Shown: positions 16,012 to 23,724 of the stretch, in pieces
Position numbering within the stretch: position 1 is the first letter of the stretch
Layout of the letters: each line of letters opens with the position of its first letter
Assembly: GCA_044507605.1 (NCBI GenBank)
Contig: JBIQJI010000029.1
Location: 1-64,000, forward strand
Direction of reading: 5' to 3'
Length of the DNA stretch: 64,000 nucleotides
Origin: Thermopolyspora sp044507605
Lineage (GTDB): Bacteria > Actinomycetota > Actinomycetes > Streptosporangiales > Streptosporangiaceae
Made by a program: the position numbers and the translations under genes
The notes under the pieces: model-generated
The model's input: the letters and a program-made list of their open reading frames with translations, nothing else
What the model was told of the DNA's origin: nothing
The model's database searches: none

Positions 16012-17091
16012 GTGCCTACCTCGAAACGCCACCGCCCACCGGTCGTCGCCGTCACCGGCGCGGCCTCCGGAATCGGCCGCGCGTTCCTTGCCAAAGTCGC
16101 CTCCGCTGCGGATTTTCGCAGAGTCGTGGCCATCGACGATCACCGCGGCGATGTGTCCGACGTCACGTGGCGAGTGCTCGACGTGCGTGATCCGCTCTTG
16201 GCGAACCGGATCTCCGATGTGGACGTGCTGGTGCATCTCGCCGGCGACTACGGGCTCGACTCCGACCCCGAGGAGCGCCGCGCCTACAACCTGCGCGCCG
16301 CCCAGACCGTGCTCACCGCCTGCGCCGCCGCACGGGTGCGGCGTGCGGTGCTCGTGACGAGCGCGATGGTGTACGGCGCGGTGGCCGACAACCCGGTGCC
16401 GCTGCCCGAGGACGCCCCCGTGGCCGCCGAGCCCGACGCGGGCATCGTGGGCGACCATCTGGAGGTCGAGGCGCTGGCGCGCAGGTCGCTGCGCAGCCAC
16501 CCCGGCCTGGAGGTGACGGTGCTGCGTCCCGCGACCGTGGTCGGGCCCGACATCGACACCGTGGTCACCCGGCATTTCGAGGCGCCGCGCCTGCTGACGG
16601 TCAAGGGCTGCTCGCCGCGCTGGCAGTTCTGCCATGTCGACGATCTGGTGTCGGCGCTGGAGATGGCCGCCCTGGGGCTGGTGTCCGGCGTGGTCGCCGT
16701 CGGCTCCGACGGGTGGCTGGAGATGGAGCAGGTGGAGGAGATCTCGGGGCTGCGCAGGTTCGAGCTGCCCGCCGGGCTGACCTTCGGCACCGCGCAGCGG
16801 CTGCACCGTCTCGGCATCACCCCGGCCCCGGCCGCCGACCTGCGCTACGTCGTCTACCCGTGGGTGGTCGACTGCGCCACTTTGCGCGCCGCCGGCTGGA
16901 AGCCGGCCTGGTCGAACGAGGCGGCGCTGGTGCGGCTGCTGGAGCTGCGGGCCGGGCATCACGCGGTCGTGGGGCGGCGCGTGTCGGGCAAGGACGCCAC
17001 GCTCACGGCGGCCACGGCGGCGGGGGCGACCGTGGCGGTCATCGGCACGGCGGCCATCGTCCGCGCGGCCCGCAGACGCCGGCGCTCGTGA
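16012..17091 (+). CDS. NAD-dependent epimerase/SDR-family protein with C-terminal membrane anchor
   Basis: A 359-aa extended SDR. The nucleotide motif VTGAASGIGRAF is at the N-terminus, and VLVTSAMVYGAV contains the Ser-x-Tyr region; the usual YxxxK lysine is not evident, since the sequence reads GDHLEVEALA there. PRWQFCHVDDLV fits the epimerase C-terminal domain. The last 35 residues form a hydrophobic helix (TAATAAGATVAVIGTAAIV) and an Arg-rich end, suggesting a membrane tether. GTG 16012 is used because GAGG precedes it. Confidence 0.82.
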   Translation: MPTSKRHRPPVVAVTGAASGIGRAFLAKVASAADFRRVVAIDDHRGDVSDVTWRVLDVRDPLLANRISDVDVLVHLAGDYGLDSDPEERRAYNLRAAQTVLTACAAARVRRAVLVTSAMVYGAVADNPVPLPEDAPVAAEPDAGIVGDHLEVEALARRSLRSHPGLEVTVLRPATVVGPDIDTVVTRHFEAPRLLTVKGCSPRWQFCHVDDLVSALEMAALGLVSGVVAVGSDGWLEMEQVEEISGLRRFELPAGLTFGTAQRLHRLGITPAPAADLRYVVYPWVVDCATLRAAGWKPAWSNEAALVRLLELRAGHHAVVGRRVSGKDATLTAATAAGATVAVIGTAAIVRAARRRRRS

Positions 17092-17273
17092 TCTTCTCGG
17101 CCCGGCGGCGCCATGCTGTGGTGATGCGCGGGGCCCGTGCGCGCCGGCGCTCACGCGCGTAGCCGGGAGCGGCCGGGACGGGAGCGGCCGGGAGCGGCGG
17201 GGAGATATGCCGCGTACCCTGCTTCCCGCAGTCCGACCGCGTGTTCGTCGGGCCCTCCGAGTAGCCTGCTTGA

Positions 17274-17699
17274 GTGGACGTCATTCGGTTGCTGGGCATT
17301 CGCGACACCCCGTTGTCCGTGGACGAGGTGCTGGGAGCGGTCGCAGACCACGGGGCGGGTGGCACCGTGCTCTTCACGGGCACCGTGCGCGATCAAGATC
17401 ATGGCAAGGCCGTGGCCAGGCTGTCCTACTCCGCGCATCCCACGGCGGAGACCGAGCTGCGCCGCGTCGCCGAGAAGGTCGCCGCCGACTTCCCGGTCAG
17501 CGCGATCGCGGCCGTGCACCGGGTCGGTGACCTCGAGCTCGGCGACATCGCCGTCATCGTGGCCGTCGCGAGCGCGCATCGCGGCGAGGCGTTCGAGGCG
17601 TCCCGGCGGCTGATCGACGACCTCAAGCGCGAGGTGCCGATCTGGAAGCACCAGGTCTTCAGCGACGGTTCGACCGAGTGGGTCGGCGCCTGCGGCTGA
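17274..17699 (+). CDS. moaE: Molybdopterin synthase catalytic subunit MoaE
   Basis: A 141-aa MoaE, the large subunit that receives sulfur from MoaD thiocarboxylate to build molybdopterin. The signature region LKREVPIWKHQVFSDGS carries the catalytic lysine, and HRVGDLELGDIAVIVAV and SAHRGEAFEA are typical. The start is GTG 17274. No moaD is adjacent. moeZ at 53445, which charges MoaD-like proteins, is in the same window. Confidence 0.93.
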   Translation: MDVIRLLGIRDTPLSVDEVLGAVADHGAGGTVLFTGTVRDQDHGKAVARLSYSAHPTAETELRRVAEKVAADFPVSAIAAVHRVGDLELGDIAVIVAVASAHRGEAFEASRRLIDDLKREVPIWKHQVFSDGSTEWVGACG

Positions 17700-17842
17700 T
17701 CCGCCCGACGCCCCCGCCCGGCTTCGCCCGAGTCCACCCCGCGATCCGCCCGAGCCGGCTCTCAGCCGGTTCGAGCCGGTTCGACGCTCCGCCGCGGTCG
17801 AGTGGTGCGGGCATCGTGGTCTTGAGCGCATAGAGTGCCGTC

Positions 17843-18877
17843 ATGTCGCGACGAGCACTGACCTTGATGGTGGCGGGCCTGCTGACTCTCGCGCTCGCGG
17901 TCGCCGGCGCCTGGTTCCCCGTGCCGTACGTCGTGCTGAGTCCCGGCCCGACCGAGAACACCCTGGGTGTCGTCAAAGGCAAACCGGTGATCGACATCAA
18001 GGGCCACAAGGTCTATCCCACCTCGGGTTCGCTGAGCCTGGTGACCGTCGCCTACCAGGGCGGGCCGGAGAACCGCGTCGACCTGCTCACCGCGCTGCGC
18101 GGCTGGATCGACTCGTCCATGGCGGTCGTGCCCGAGGAGACGATCTTCCCCAGGTCGGTCACACCGCAGCAGGTCGAGCAGGAGAACACTCAAGAGATGG
18201 CGAGCTCGCAGCAGCTCGCGACGGCCGCGGCGCTCACCGAGCTGAAGATCCCGGTACGGATCAGCGTGGGGTCGATCGAGCCCGGCTCGCCCGCCGCCTC
18301 CGTGCTCAAGGCCGGCGACGAGATCGACGCCGTCGACGGGGTGCCGGCGACCACGACCGACCGGGTCGTCGCGGCCGTGCAGAAGCACAAGCCGGGCGAG
18401 AAGGTGCGCATGACGATCAAGCGGGACGGCAAGATCCTCGACCTGACCGTCGGCACCAAGACCGGAAAGAACGGCAAGGCCGTCGTCGGCGTGCTCTTGG
18501 CGCCCAAGTCGCCCTTCGACGTCACCATCAACGTCGGTGAGGTGGGCGGGCCGAGCGCCGGGCTGATGTTCTCGCTGGGCATCTACGACAAGCTGACACC
18601 GGGCGCGCTGACCGGCGGCAAGGCGATCGCCGGCACCGGCACGATCACCCAGCAGGGGCAGGTCGGGCCCATCGGCGGCATTCAGCAGAAGATGGTCGGG
18701 GCGCGCAAGGCGGGCGCCACGATCTTTCTGACCCCCGCCGACAACTGCGCCGAGGCCATGCGGGCGGTGCCCGAGGGCCTCAGCCTGGTCAAGGTGACCA
18801 CGATGCACGGCGCCATCCAGGCGATCGAGAAACTGCGCTCCGGGTCGACCGACGTGCCGCGCTGCTCGGCGGGCTGA
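17843..18877 (+). CDS. PDZ and Lon-like S16 domain membrane protease (YlbL family)
   Basis: A 344-aa protein with one N-terminal membrane helix (about residues 5-25), a PDZ domain (around ASVLKAGDEIDAVDGVPA) and a C-terminal Lon-type protease domain. The catalytic serine lies in GGPSAGLMFSLGIYD, and the partner lysine is expected in the later GPIGGIQQKMVGA region. It matches Rv3194c and B. subtilis YlbL. It should sit outside the membrane and process or clear envelope proteins. It directly precedes the UPF0182 gene, as in mycobacteria. Confidence 0.92.
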   Translation: MSRRALTLMVAGLLTLALAVAGAWFPVPYVVLSPGPTENTLGVVKGKPVIDIKGHKVYPTSGSLSLVTVAYQGGPENRVDLLTALRGWIDSSMAVVPEETIFPRSVTPQQVEQENTQEMASSQQLATAAALTELKIPVRISVGSIEPGSPAASVLKAGDEIDAVDGVPATTTDRVVAAVQKHKPGEKVRMTIKRDGKILDLTVGTKTGKNGKAVVGVLLAPKSPFDVTINVGEVGGPSAGLMFSLGIYDKLTPGALTGGKAIAGTGTITQQGQVGPIGGIQQKMVGARKAGATIFLTPADNCAEAMRAVPEGLSLVKVTTMHGAIQAIEKLRSGSTDVPRCSAG

Positions 18878-19205
18878 CCGCTTTGCTATCCGGCCGAGGG
18901 CCGCCGCGTCGTTCCTCACCGGTTTCCGGATCGAGTCGTCGACCGGTCGCGGTGGGCGAAGTGTTACTTTCTTTGTGCAGGTCAGGCAGTGTGTGCCGGG
19001 TTGCCGACCGGTGGCTTTGGCCGACATTTGACCGATTTGTGGGAACCTCGCCCTTCGGTGGTCCGTTGGGCACCCTGGGTGGTGTCCGACGCGTGGCGCG
19101 AGCCGTACCACCACCGGACCGTGCCACAGCGGCACAAGCACGGCGTCCAGCCTGCCGGTGTAGGTTGCCACACACGGACCGTTGCTCTGAGACAAGGGGT
19201 GGGCA
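18878..19205. other. Intergenic stretch upstream of the UPF0182 gene
   Basis: About 330 bases without a gene. It presumably holds the promoter of the UPF0182 gene, but no strong -35/-10 pair was found. A TTGACC is present at about 19028, with no matching -10. Confidence 0.45.
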
Positions 19206-22118
19206 TTGAGCTTCCGGACCCCCGGAGCCGGCCGGGCGATGCGCGTGCCCCGTCGGCCGAGACTGCTTGTTCCCGTCCTCATCGCCGTCGTGGCGATCGT
19301 GGCGCTGTTCTTTGTGTTCACCGGCATCTACACCGATTACCTGTGGTTCGACTCGGTGCACTACGCGTCGGTGTTCTCCACGGTGCTGTGGACCCAGATC
19401 CTGCTGTTCCTGCTGGGCGCCGCGCTCATGGTCGGCATCGTCGGCGGCAACATGATGCTGGCCCACCGCCTGCGGCCTCTGCGCGACATGCCCATCTTCG
19501 GCGGCGGCCAGGGCGCCGACCGCTACCGGAACGCGATCGACCCGCACCGCAAGCTCGTCTTCCTGGTGATCATGGGCATCATGGCCCTGTTCGCCGGGTC
19601 GTCCACGGCCGGTCAGTGGAAGACGTGGCTGCTCTTCTTCAACCGCACCCCGTTCGGGCAGTTCGACGCGCAGTTCCACAAGGACATCTCGTTCTTCATG
19701 TTCACCTATCCGTTCATCCGGATGGGGCTGAACTTCCTGTTCGCGGCCGTCATCGTGTCGATCGTCGCCGCCGCGCTGGTCCACTACCTGTACGGCGGCT
19801 TCCGCCTGCAGAGCCCCCGCGGCCTGCACGCCGAGAAGGCCGCCCGCGCCCACCTGTCCGCGCTGCTCGGCGTGTTCGTGCTGCTCAAGGCCGTCGCCTA
19901 CTGGTTCGACCGCTACGGCCTGGCCTTCTCCGACCGCGGCTACGTCAACGGTCCGTCGTACACCGACGTCAACGCGGTGCTGCCGGCCAAGACGATCCTC
20001 GCCATCATCGCGCTGCTGTGCGCCGCGCTGTTCTTCGCCGGGGTGGTCCGCCCCGGCGGCATGCTGCCGGGCGTGTCGTTCGGCCTGCTGGTGCTGTCGG
20101 CCATCCTCATCGGCAGCCTGTACCCCGCGCTGGTCGAGCAGTTCCAGGTCAAGCCCAACCAGCAGGCCAAGGAGCACGACTACATCCAGAAGAACATCGA
20201 GGCGACACGAAAAGCCTACGGAGTGGGCGAGGACAAGGTGACGGTGCAGGCGTACAGCGCCGAGACCGACGCCTCCAAGGTGAAACAGGAGCAGGAGACC
20301 GGCACCGCGCCCGGCGTGCGGCTGCTCGACCCCGCCCTGATCTCGCCCAACTACCAGCGCAACCAGGGCTTCCGCGACTACTACAAGTTCCCCCCGCAGC
20401 TCGACATCGACCGCTACAACATCAACGGCGTCGACACCGACACGGTCGTGGCCGTCCGTGAGATCGAGGCCCCCGCCGGCGACAACTGGGTCAACCAGCA
20501 CCTCGTCTACACCCACGGCTACGGCTTCGTGGCCGCCCCGGGCAACAAGGTCGACGACGGCGACCCCGACTTCGTCGAAAAGAACATTCCGCCCAGCAAC
20601 GCGCTCGGCACGTACGAGCCGCGCATCTACTTCGGGGAGAACTCTCCCCGCTACTCCGTGGTCGGCGGCAGCGAGGACGAACTCGACTACGTCGACAGCG
20701 ACAACAACCAGGTGAGCACGAGGTACACCGGCAGCGGCGGCGTGCCCATCGGCAACTTCTTCACCCGCATGCTGTACGCCGCCAAGTACGGCGAGCCCAA
20801 CTTCCTGCTCTCCGGCGCCATCAACTCCGAGTCCAAGATCCTCTACAACCGTGACCCGCGCGACCGCGTGCAGCAGGTGGCGCCGTTCCTGACCCTCGAC
20901 GGCGACCCGTACCCCGCGATCGTGGGCGGCCGCATCAAGTGGATCGTCGACGGCTACACCACCTCCGACCAGTACCCCTACTCCCAGAGCAACGGCCTCA
21001 AGGCCATGACACGCGACACCTCCACCGAGAGCCACCGCGTCATCGGCCTCACCGACCAGAGGATCAACTACATCCGCAACTCGGTGAAGGCCACCGTCGA
21101 CGCCTACGACGGCACCGTCACGCTCTACGCCTGGGACGAGACCGACCCGCTGCTGAAGACCTGGGAGAAGGCCTTCCCCGACATCATTCAGCCCTACACG
21201 GCCATCCAGGACGACCTGAAGGCGCACCTGCGCTACCCGACCGACCTGTTCAAGGTGCAGCGCGAGATCCTCTCCAAGTACCACGTGGCCGACGCCCAGG
21301 CCTTCTTCAGCGGCACCAACGTGTGGAACGTCCCCGACGACCCGAACGTCAAGGGCATCCGCCAGCCGCCCTACTACGTGACGCTGAAGATGCCCGGCGA
21401 GTCCCGGCCGGCCTTCTCCCTCACCTCGACGTTCACCAAGGGCGAGGCCCAGCTGGCCGCGTTCATGGCCGTCGACGCGACACCAGGCGACGACTACGGA
21501 AAGATCCGCATCCTGCAACTCCCGGCGGGCTCGCTCATCCAGGGCCCGGTCCAGGTCCAGACCACCTTCAAGACCACGGTCACCAACGACCCGACGTTCC
21601 AGAAGAGCGGATCGACCGAGCCCATCTACGGAAACCTGCTGACCCTGCCGTACGGCGGCGGCCTGCTCTACGTCCAGCCGATCTACGTGCAGGTGAAGGA
21701 CGCCGACAAGCAGTACCCCGTGCTCACCCGGATCATGGTGATGTTCGGCAACCAGGTGGGCAACGGCCGCACCCTGTCGGAAGCCCTCAACCAGGTCTTC
21801 GGCAACGCGCCCGCCCAGCAGCAGGAAGAGCCGGCCACCGCGAAGCCCGGCGACCAGCAGCAGCCCACAGGCGAGCAACTGGCCGTCGCCGACGCCGCGT
21901 CCAAGGTCGAAAAGGCCTACGACGAAGCCCAGGAGGCTTTCAAGGCCGGCGACTGGGCCAAGTACGGCGAAGCCCAGAAGAAGCTGGCCGAGGCCATCGA
22001 GGACATGCACAACGCCGTCGAGAAGCAGAACAGCCCCTCGGCCCCGGCGTCCGCACCCCCCACCCCGGCCCCGACCACGTCCACATCCCCGGCCCCCACC
22101 GCGGGCACCAGCACCTAG
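19206..22118 (+). CDS. UPF0182 family large membrane protein
   Basis: A 970-aa integral membrane protein of family UPF0182 (Rv3193c). The first 330 residues hold about seven transmembrane helices (for example LLVPVLIAVVAIVALFFVF), and the rest is a large extracellular domain with family stretches such as FWYGE-like INYIRNSVKATVDAYDG and LPYGGGLLYVQPIYVQ. After about residue 860 a Gln/Glu-rich coiled region and a Pro/Thr/Ser tail follow. The TTG start is supported by AAGGGG upstream and by the usual MSFRTP beginning. The function is unknown. Confidence 0.93.
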   Translation: MSFRTPGAGRAMRVPRRPRLLVPVLIAVVAIVALFFVFTGIYTDYLWFDSVHYASVFSTVLWTQILLFLLGAALMVGIVGGNMMLAHRLRPLRDMPIFGGGQGADRYRNAIDPHRKLVFLVIMGIMALFAGSSTAGQWKTWLLFFNRTPFGQFDAQFHKDISFFMFTYPFIRMGLNFLFAAVIVSIVAAALVHYLYGGFRLQSPRGLHAEKAARAHLSALLGVFVLLKAVAYWFDRYGLAFSDRGYVNGPSYTDVNAVLPAKTILAIIALLCAALFFAGVVRPGGMLPGVSFGLLVLSAILIGSLYPALVEQFQVKPNQQAKEHDYIQKNIEATRKAYGVGEDKVTVQAYSAETDASKVKQEQETGTAPGVRLLDPALISPNYQRNQGFRDYYKFPPQLDIDRYNINGVDTDTVVAVREIEAPAGDNWVNQHLVYTHGYGFVAAPGNKVDDGDPDFVEKNIPPSNALGTYEPRIYFGENSPRYSVVGGSEDELDYVDSDNNQVSTRYTGSGGVPIGNFFTRMLYAAKYGEPNFLLSGAINSESKILYNRDPRDRVQQVAPFLTLDGDPYPAIVGGRIKWIVDGYTTSDQYPYSQSNGLKAMTRDTSTESHRVIGLTDQRINYIRNSVKATVDAYDGTVTLYAWDETDPLLKTWEKAFPDIIQPYTAIQDDLKAHLRYPTDLFKVQREILSKYHVADAQAFFSGTNVWNVPDDPNVKGIRQPPYYVTLKMPGESRPAFSLTSTFTKGEAQLAAFMAVDATPGDDYGKIRILQLPAGSLIQGPVQVQTTFKTTVTNDPTFQKSGSTEPIYGNLLTLPYGGGLLYVQPIYVQVKDADKQYPVLTRIMVMFGNQVGNGRTLSEALNQVFGNAPAQQQEEPATAKPGDQQQPTGEQLAVADAASKVEKAYDEAQEAFKAGDWAKYGEAQKKLAEAIEDMHNAVEKQNSPSAPASAPPTPAPTTSTSPAPTAGTST

Positions 22119-22142
22119 CCGAAGCCCCGGGCCCGAACCGAT

Positions 22143-22172
22143 TTGCTCTTCACCCCGGCCGCTCGATATGGT
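22143..22172 (+). promoter_or_regulatory. Promoter of the initiator tRNA gene
   Basis: TTGCTC (22143-22148), 18 bases and TATGGT (22167-22172) stand just ahead of the tRNA, placing the transcript start a few bases before its 5' end. Confidence 0.5.
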
Positions 22173-22185
22173 TAAACCACACCGA

Positions 22186-22262
22186 CGCGGGGTGGAGCAG
22201 TTCGGTAGCTCGCTGGGCTCATAACCCAGAGGTCGGAGGTTCAAATCCTCCCCCCGCTACCA
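22186..22262 (+). tRNA. Initiator tRNA-fMet (CAT)
   Basis: A 77-nt cloverleaf with anticodon CAT and encoded CCA. The anticodon stem carries the three consecutive G:C pairs (GGG/CCC) and the 1-72 position is an unpaired C:U, both marks of an initiator tRNA rather than elongator tRNA-Met. Confidence 0.95.
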
Positions 22263-22264
22263 GG

Positions 22265-22302
22265 AAGGCCCTGGTCACCGGGAAATCGGCGACCAGGGCC
22301 TT
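22265..22302 (+). terminator. Terminator of the tRNA gene
   Basis: AAGGCCCTGGTC (22265-22276) pairs perfectly with 22291-22302 over a 14-base loop, then GACCTTTCC follows. It begins three bases after the CCA end. Confidence 0.75.
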
Positions 22303-22646
22303 GACCTTTCCGCCGTGGTCACCCGATCGGCTGAGGCCCGAGTGCCCGGCCGACCGGTCGGTCGCGGGAACCGGTGCGGCCCGTAGGCGAGGGTGCGTTT
22401 GTGGGCGACCAGGCCTTGATCTTTCTAGAGATCAGAGCGTGGAGCTCTGCCACGGTCGCCAGTCGCCCGGCGCGGTTCGGTGCCGGGTGGCCGAGCCGTC
22501 TGGGGCGGCCGCAACGGTGCCTATGCCGATGCGGGGCCCGTGAGAGCACGGTGTGCACCGGAAAGATCCGGCTTACGACGGTTGATCGCAGTGATGAAGT
22601 AGCGGCCGATGCGCAGCCCCCGCGGGGCGTCCGGCTGTGAAAGGAG

Positions 22647-22682
22647 ACGGCCTCGGCTCCTGGGATGTGGAGCCGAGGCCGT
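22647..22682 (-). terminator. Terminator of the whiB7 transcript
   Basis: A perfect 14-bp stem (22647-22660 with 22669-22682) and 8-base loop. Read leftward it is followed by CTCCTTTCAC, so it ends the whiB7 and small-protein message. Confidence 0.7.
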
Positions 22683-22737
22683 GTCGTGGGGTGCTTCGCC
22701 CGGTCGATCGTCGCCTGGTGGGCGGCGGTGTGGTGGG

Positions 22738-22929
22738 TCAGGCGCGGGCCAGGGCCCGCTGGAGGCGGCGTTGCGCTCGTTCGGCCCGGCGGCGTGCCCT
22801 CCGCACGTTCAGGATCCGGCCGGCCAGACGGTGCGCCTCCGCCTCCTGGCGGAGGGTGTGTTGTCGCTCCCACACCAGATCTTCATGACTGAATGGCATG
22901 TGGGCGGTGGTGTTCGTGTGGGACAGCAT
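22738..22929 (-). CDS. Small basic hypothetical protein downstream of whiB7
   Basis: A 63-aa protein. The first part has FSHEDLVWERQHTLRQEAEAH and the last third is an Arg/Ala-rich helix (RRARRRAERAQRRLQRALAR), so it is predicted to be almost all helical and strongly basic. AAAGGACGAG precedes the ATG at 22929. It begins about 50 bp after the whiB7 stop, with a shared terminator beyond it, so it is likely co-induced with whiB7. The function is unknown; nucleic-acid or ribosome binding would fit the charge, but that is a guess. Confidence 0.65.
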   Translation of the reverse strand: MLSHTNTTAHMPFSHEDLVWERQHTLRQEAEAHRLAGRILNVRRARRRAERAQRRLQRALARA

Positions 22930-22979
22930 GTCGACTCGTCCTTTCGGAATCGGGTCTGGTGGTTCGTCGGATGTCGGTG

Positions 22980-23246
22980 TCAGACAGCGGCCGGCGTCTT
23001 GCGGGGGCGTCCGCGGGGCCGCTTGCGGGGCACGATGGCTCCGCGCAGGATCAGTTCGCCGCCCCATACGCCCCAGGGCTCTGCCCGCTCCAGCGCGCGG
23101 GCCAGGCAGGCCTGCTGGATGGGACAGCCTCCGCAGAGCGCCTTGGCGAACTCCACGTCCTCAGGGGACTCGGCGAACCACAGGTCGGGGTCGGTACGGC
23201 AGGGGATCTCGGCTTCGTCGATCAGGTCCATGATCGGGGCCGCCAT
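22980..23246 (-). CDS. whiB7: WhiB7 redox/antibiotic-response regulator
   Basis: An 88-aa WhiB-like [4Fe-4S] regulator. The four cluster cysteines are present (PCRTDP, ALCGGC, QQACLA), followed by the WhiB turn EPWGVWGGE and a C-terminal AT-hook RGRPRK, the mark of WhiB7/WblC. WhiB7 binds the primary sigma factor and AT-rich DNA next to -35 elements and turns on intrinsic resistance to ribosome-targeting antibiotics. Its own leader carries a reading frame and a terminator, and its promoter has the WhiB7 AT-rich site. It lies beside tesB and uvrD2, as in mycobacteria. Confidence 0.95.
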   Translation of the reverse strand: MAAPIMDLIDEAEIPCRTDPDLWFAESPEDVEFAKALCGGCPIQQACLARALERAEPWGVWGGELILRGAIVPRKRPRGRPRKTPAAV

Positions 23247-23306
23247 GCTGCGTCACCTCTCTGGTCGGTCTTGCTCTGTTCGTTACCTCGTGAGTCGGAG
23301 CCGGGC

Positions 23307-23350
23307 GATCAAATAAAGAAGGCCGCGGATCCGGTTGGGGATCCGCGGCC
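23307..23350 (-). terminator. Attenuator terminator in the whiB7 leader
   Basis: GGCCGCGGATCC (23321-23332) pairs perfectly with 23339-23350 over a 6-base loop. Leftward it is followed by TTCTTTATTT, a real U-tract that is rare in this GC-rich DNA. It lies between the leader reading frame and whiB7, so it should stop most transcripts unless read-through is induced. Confidence 0.85.
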
Positions 23351-23364
23351 CTGGAGGCTGCCGG

Positions 23365-23383
23365 CCGGTCAGGTTCTGACCGG
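23365..23383 (-). promoter_or_regulatory. Hairpin at the stop of the whiB7 leader ORF
   Basis: CCGGTCAG (23365-23372) pairs with CTGACCGG (23376-23383) around a 3-base loop. It covers the last codons of the leader reading frame, so ribosome position would decide whether it forms. It may take part in the attenuation switch. Confidence 0.5.
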
Positions 23384-23590
23384 TCTGCCCCAGGTGTTAG
23401 GACCACGCACCCCGTTGTTGGGAATGAGTCGCTGGTCGTTTACCGGGCGCACCGCGCCGTAAGCAGCAGCTTTGGCGGCCATGCGCCGAGTGGTGCGCCC
23501 GAAGGCCGGCGAGCCGGCGGCGGAGGCGGCAACACGCAGGCGCGCGGAAGCGGCCCACCCCGTGGCGCACATCTGCGTGTTAACGGTCAC
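23369..23590 (-). CDS. Upstream leader ORF of whiB7 (73 aa)
   Basis: A 73-residue reading frame in the whiB7 leader, starting at GTG 23590 with GAGG nearby. It is rich in Ala, Arg and Gly at first and ends in RPVNDQRLIPNNGVRGPNTW and a short tail. It stops 18 bases before the attenuator stem. Position and arrangement match the regulatory uORF of other whiB7/wblC leaders, where slow translation lets transcription pass the terminator. It is longer than I would expect for a sensing peptide. Whether the peptide itself matters is unknown. Confidence 0.6.
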   Translation of the reverse strand: MTVNTQMCATGWAASARLRVAASAAGSPAFGRTTRRMAAKAAAYGAVRPVNDQRLIPNNGVRGPNTWGRPVRT

Positions 23591-23668
23591 TGCTGACTCA
23601 CCTCGTCTCTGGCGACACCATGCTTGTCGGGCACGGCAGGACGTGAACGTCCGATCGGTACGTCTCAG

Positions 23669-23705
23669 ACACTAAACCGGCTCCGCGAATCCGGCAACGT
23701 ATTTT
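23669..23705 (-). promoter_or_regulatory. whiB7 promoter with autoregulatory AT-rich site
   Basis: Leftward TTGCCG (23692-23697), 17 bases and TAGTGT (23669-23674). AAAAT (complement of 23701-23705) ends exactly three bases upstream of the -35, the spacing known for WhiB7-activated promoters. This supports positive autoregulation. Confidence 0.75.
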
Positions 23706-23724
23706 CTACCTGCGGGTTTTCGTG

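Larger units (their letters stand above)
22263..22737. other. Intergenic stretch after the tRNA, with terminators and a duplication
   Basis: It holds the tRNA terminator (22265-22302), a diverged copy of the terminator's right half (22404-22425 against 22288-22310), and the terminator of the leftward whiB7 unit (22647-22682). No gene is seen. Confidence 0.6.

Noticed and set aside
18789..22244. An 1151-codon minus-strand frame over the UPF0182 gene
   Set aside because: Its composition (Val/Gly/Asp/His with no domains) is that of an antisense shadow. The plus strand encodes a clear UPF0182 protein and the frame even runs through the tRNA.
22186..22262. The tRNA as an integration site of a mobile island
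   Set aside because: No integrase, no repeat of the tRNA 3' end and no island genes follow; only a terminator duplication is seen.
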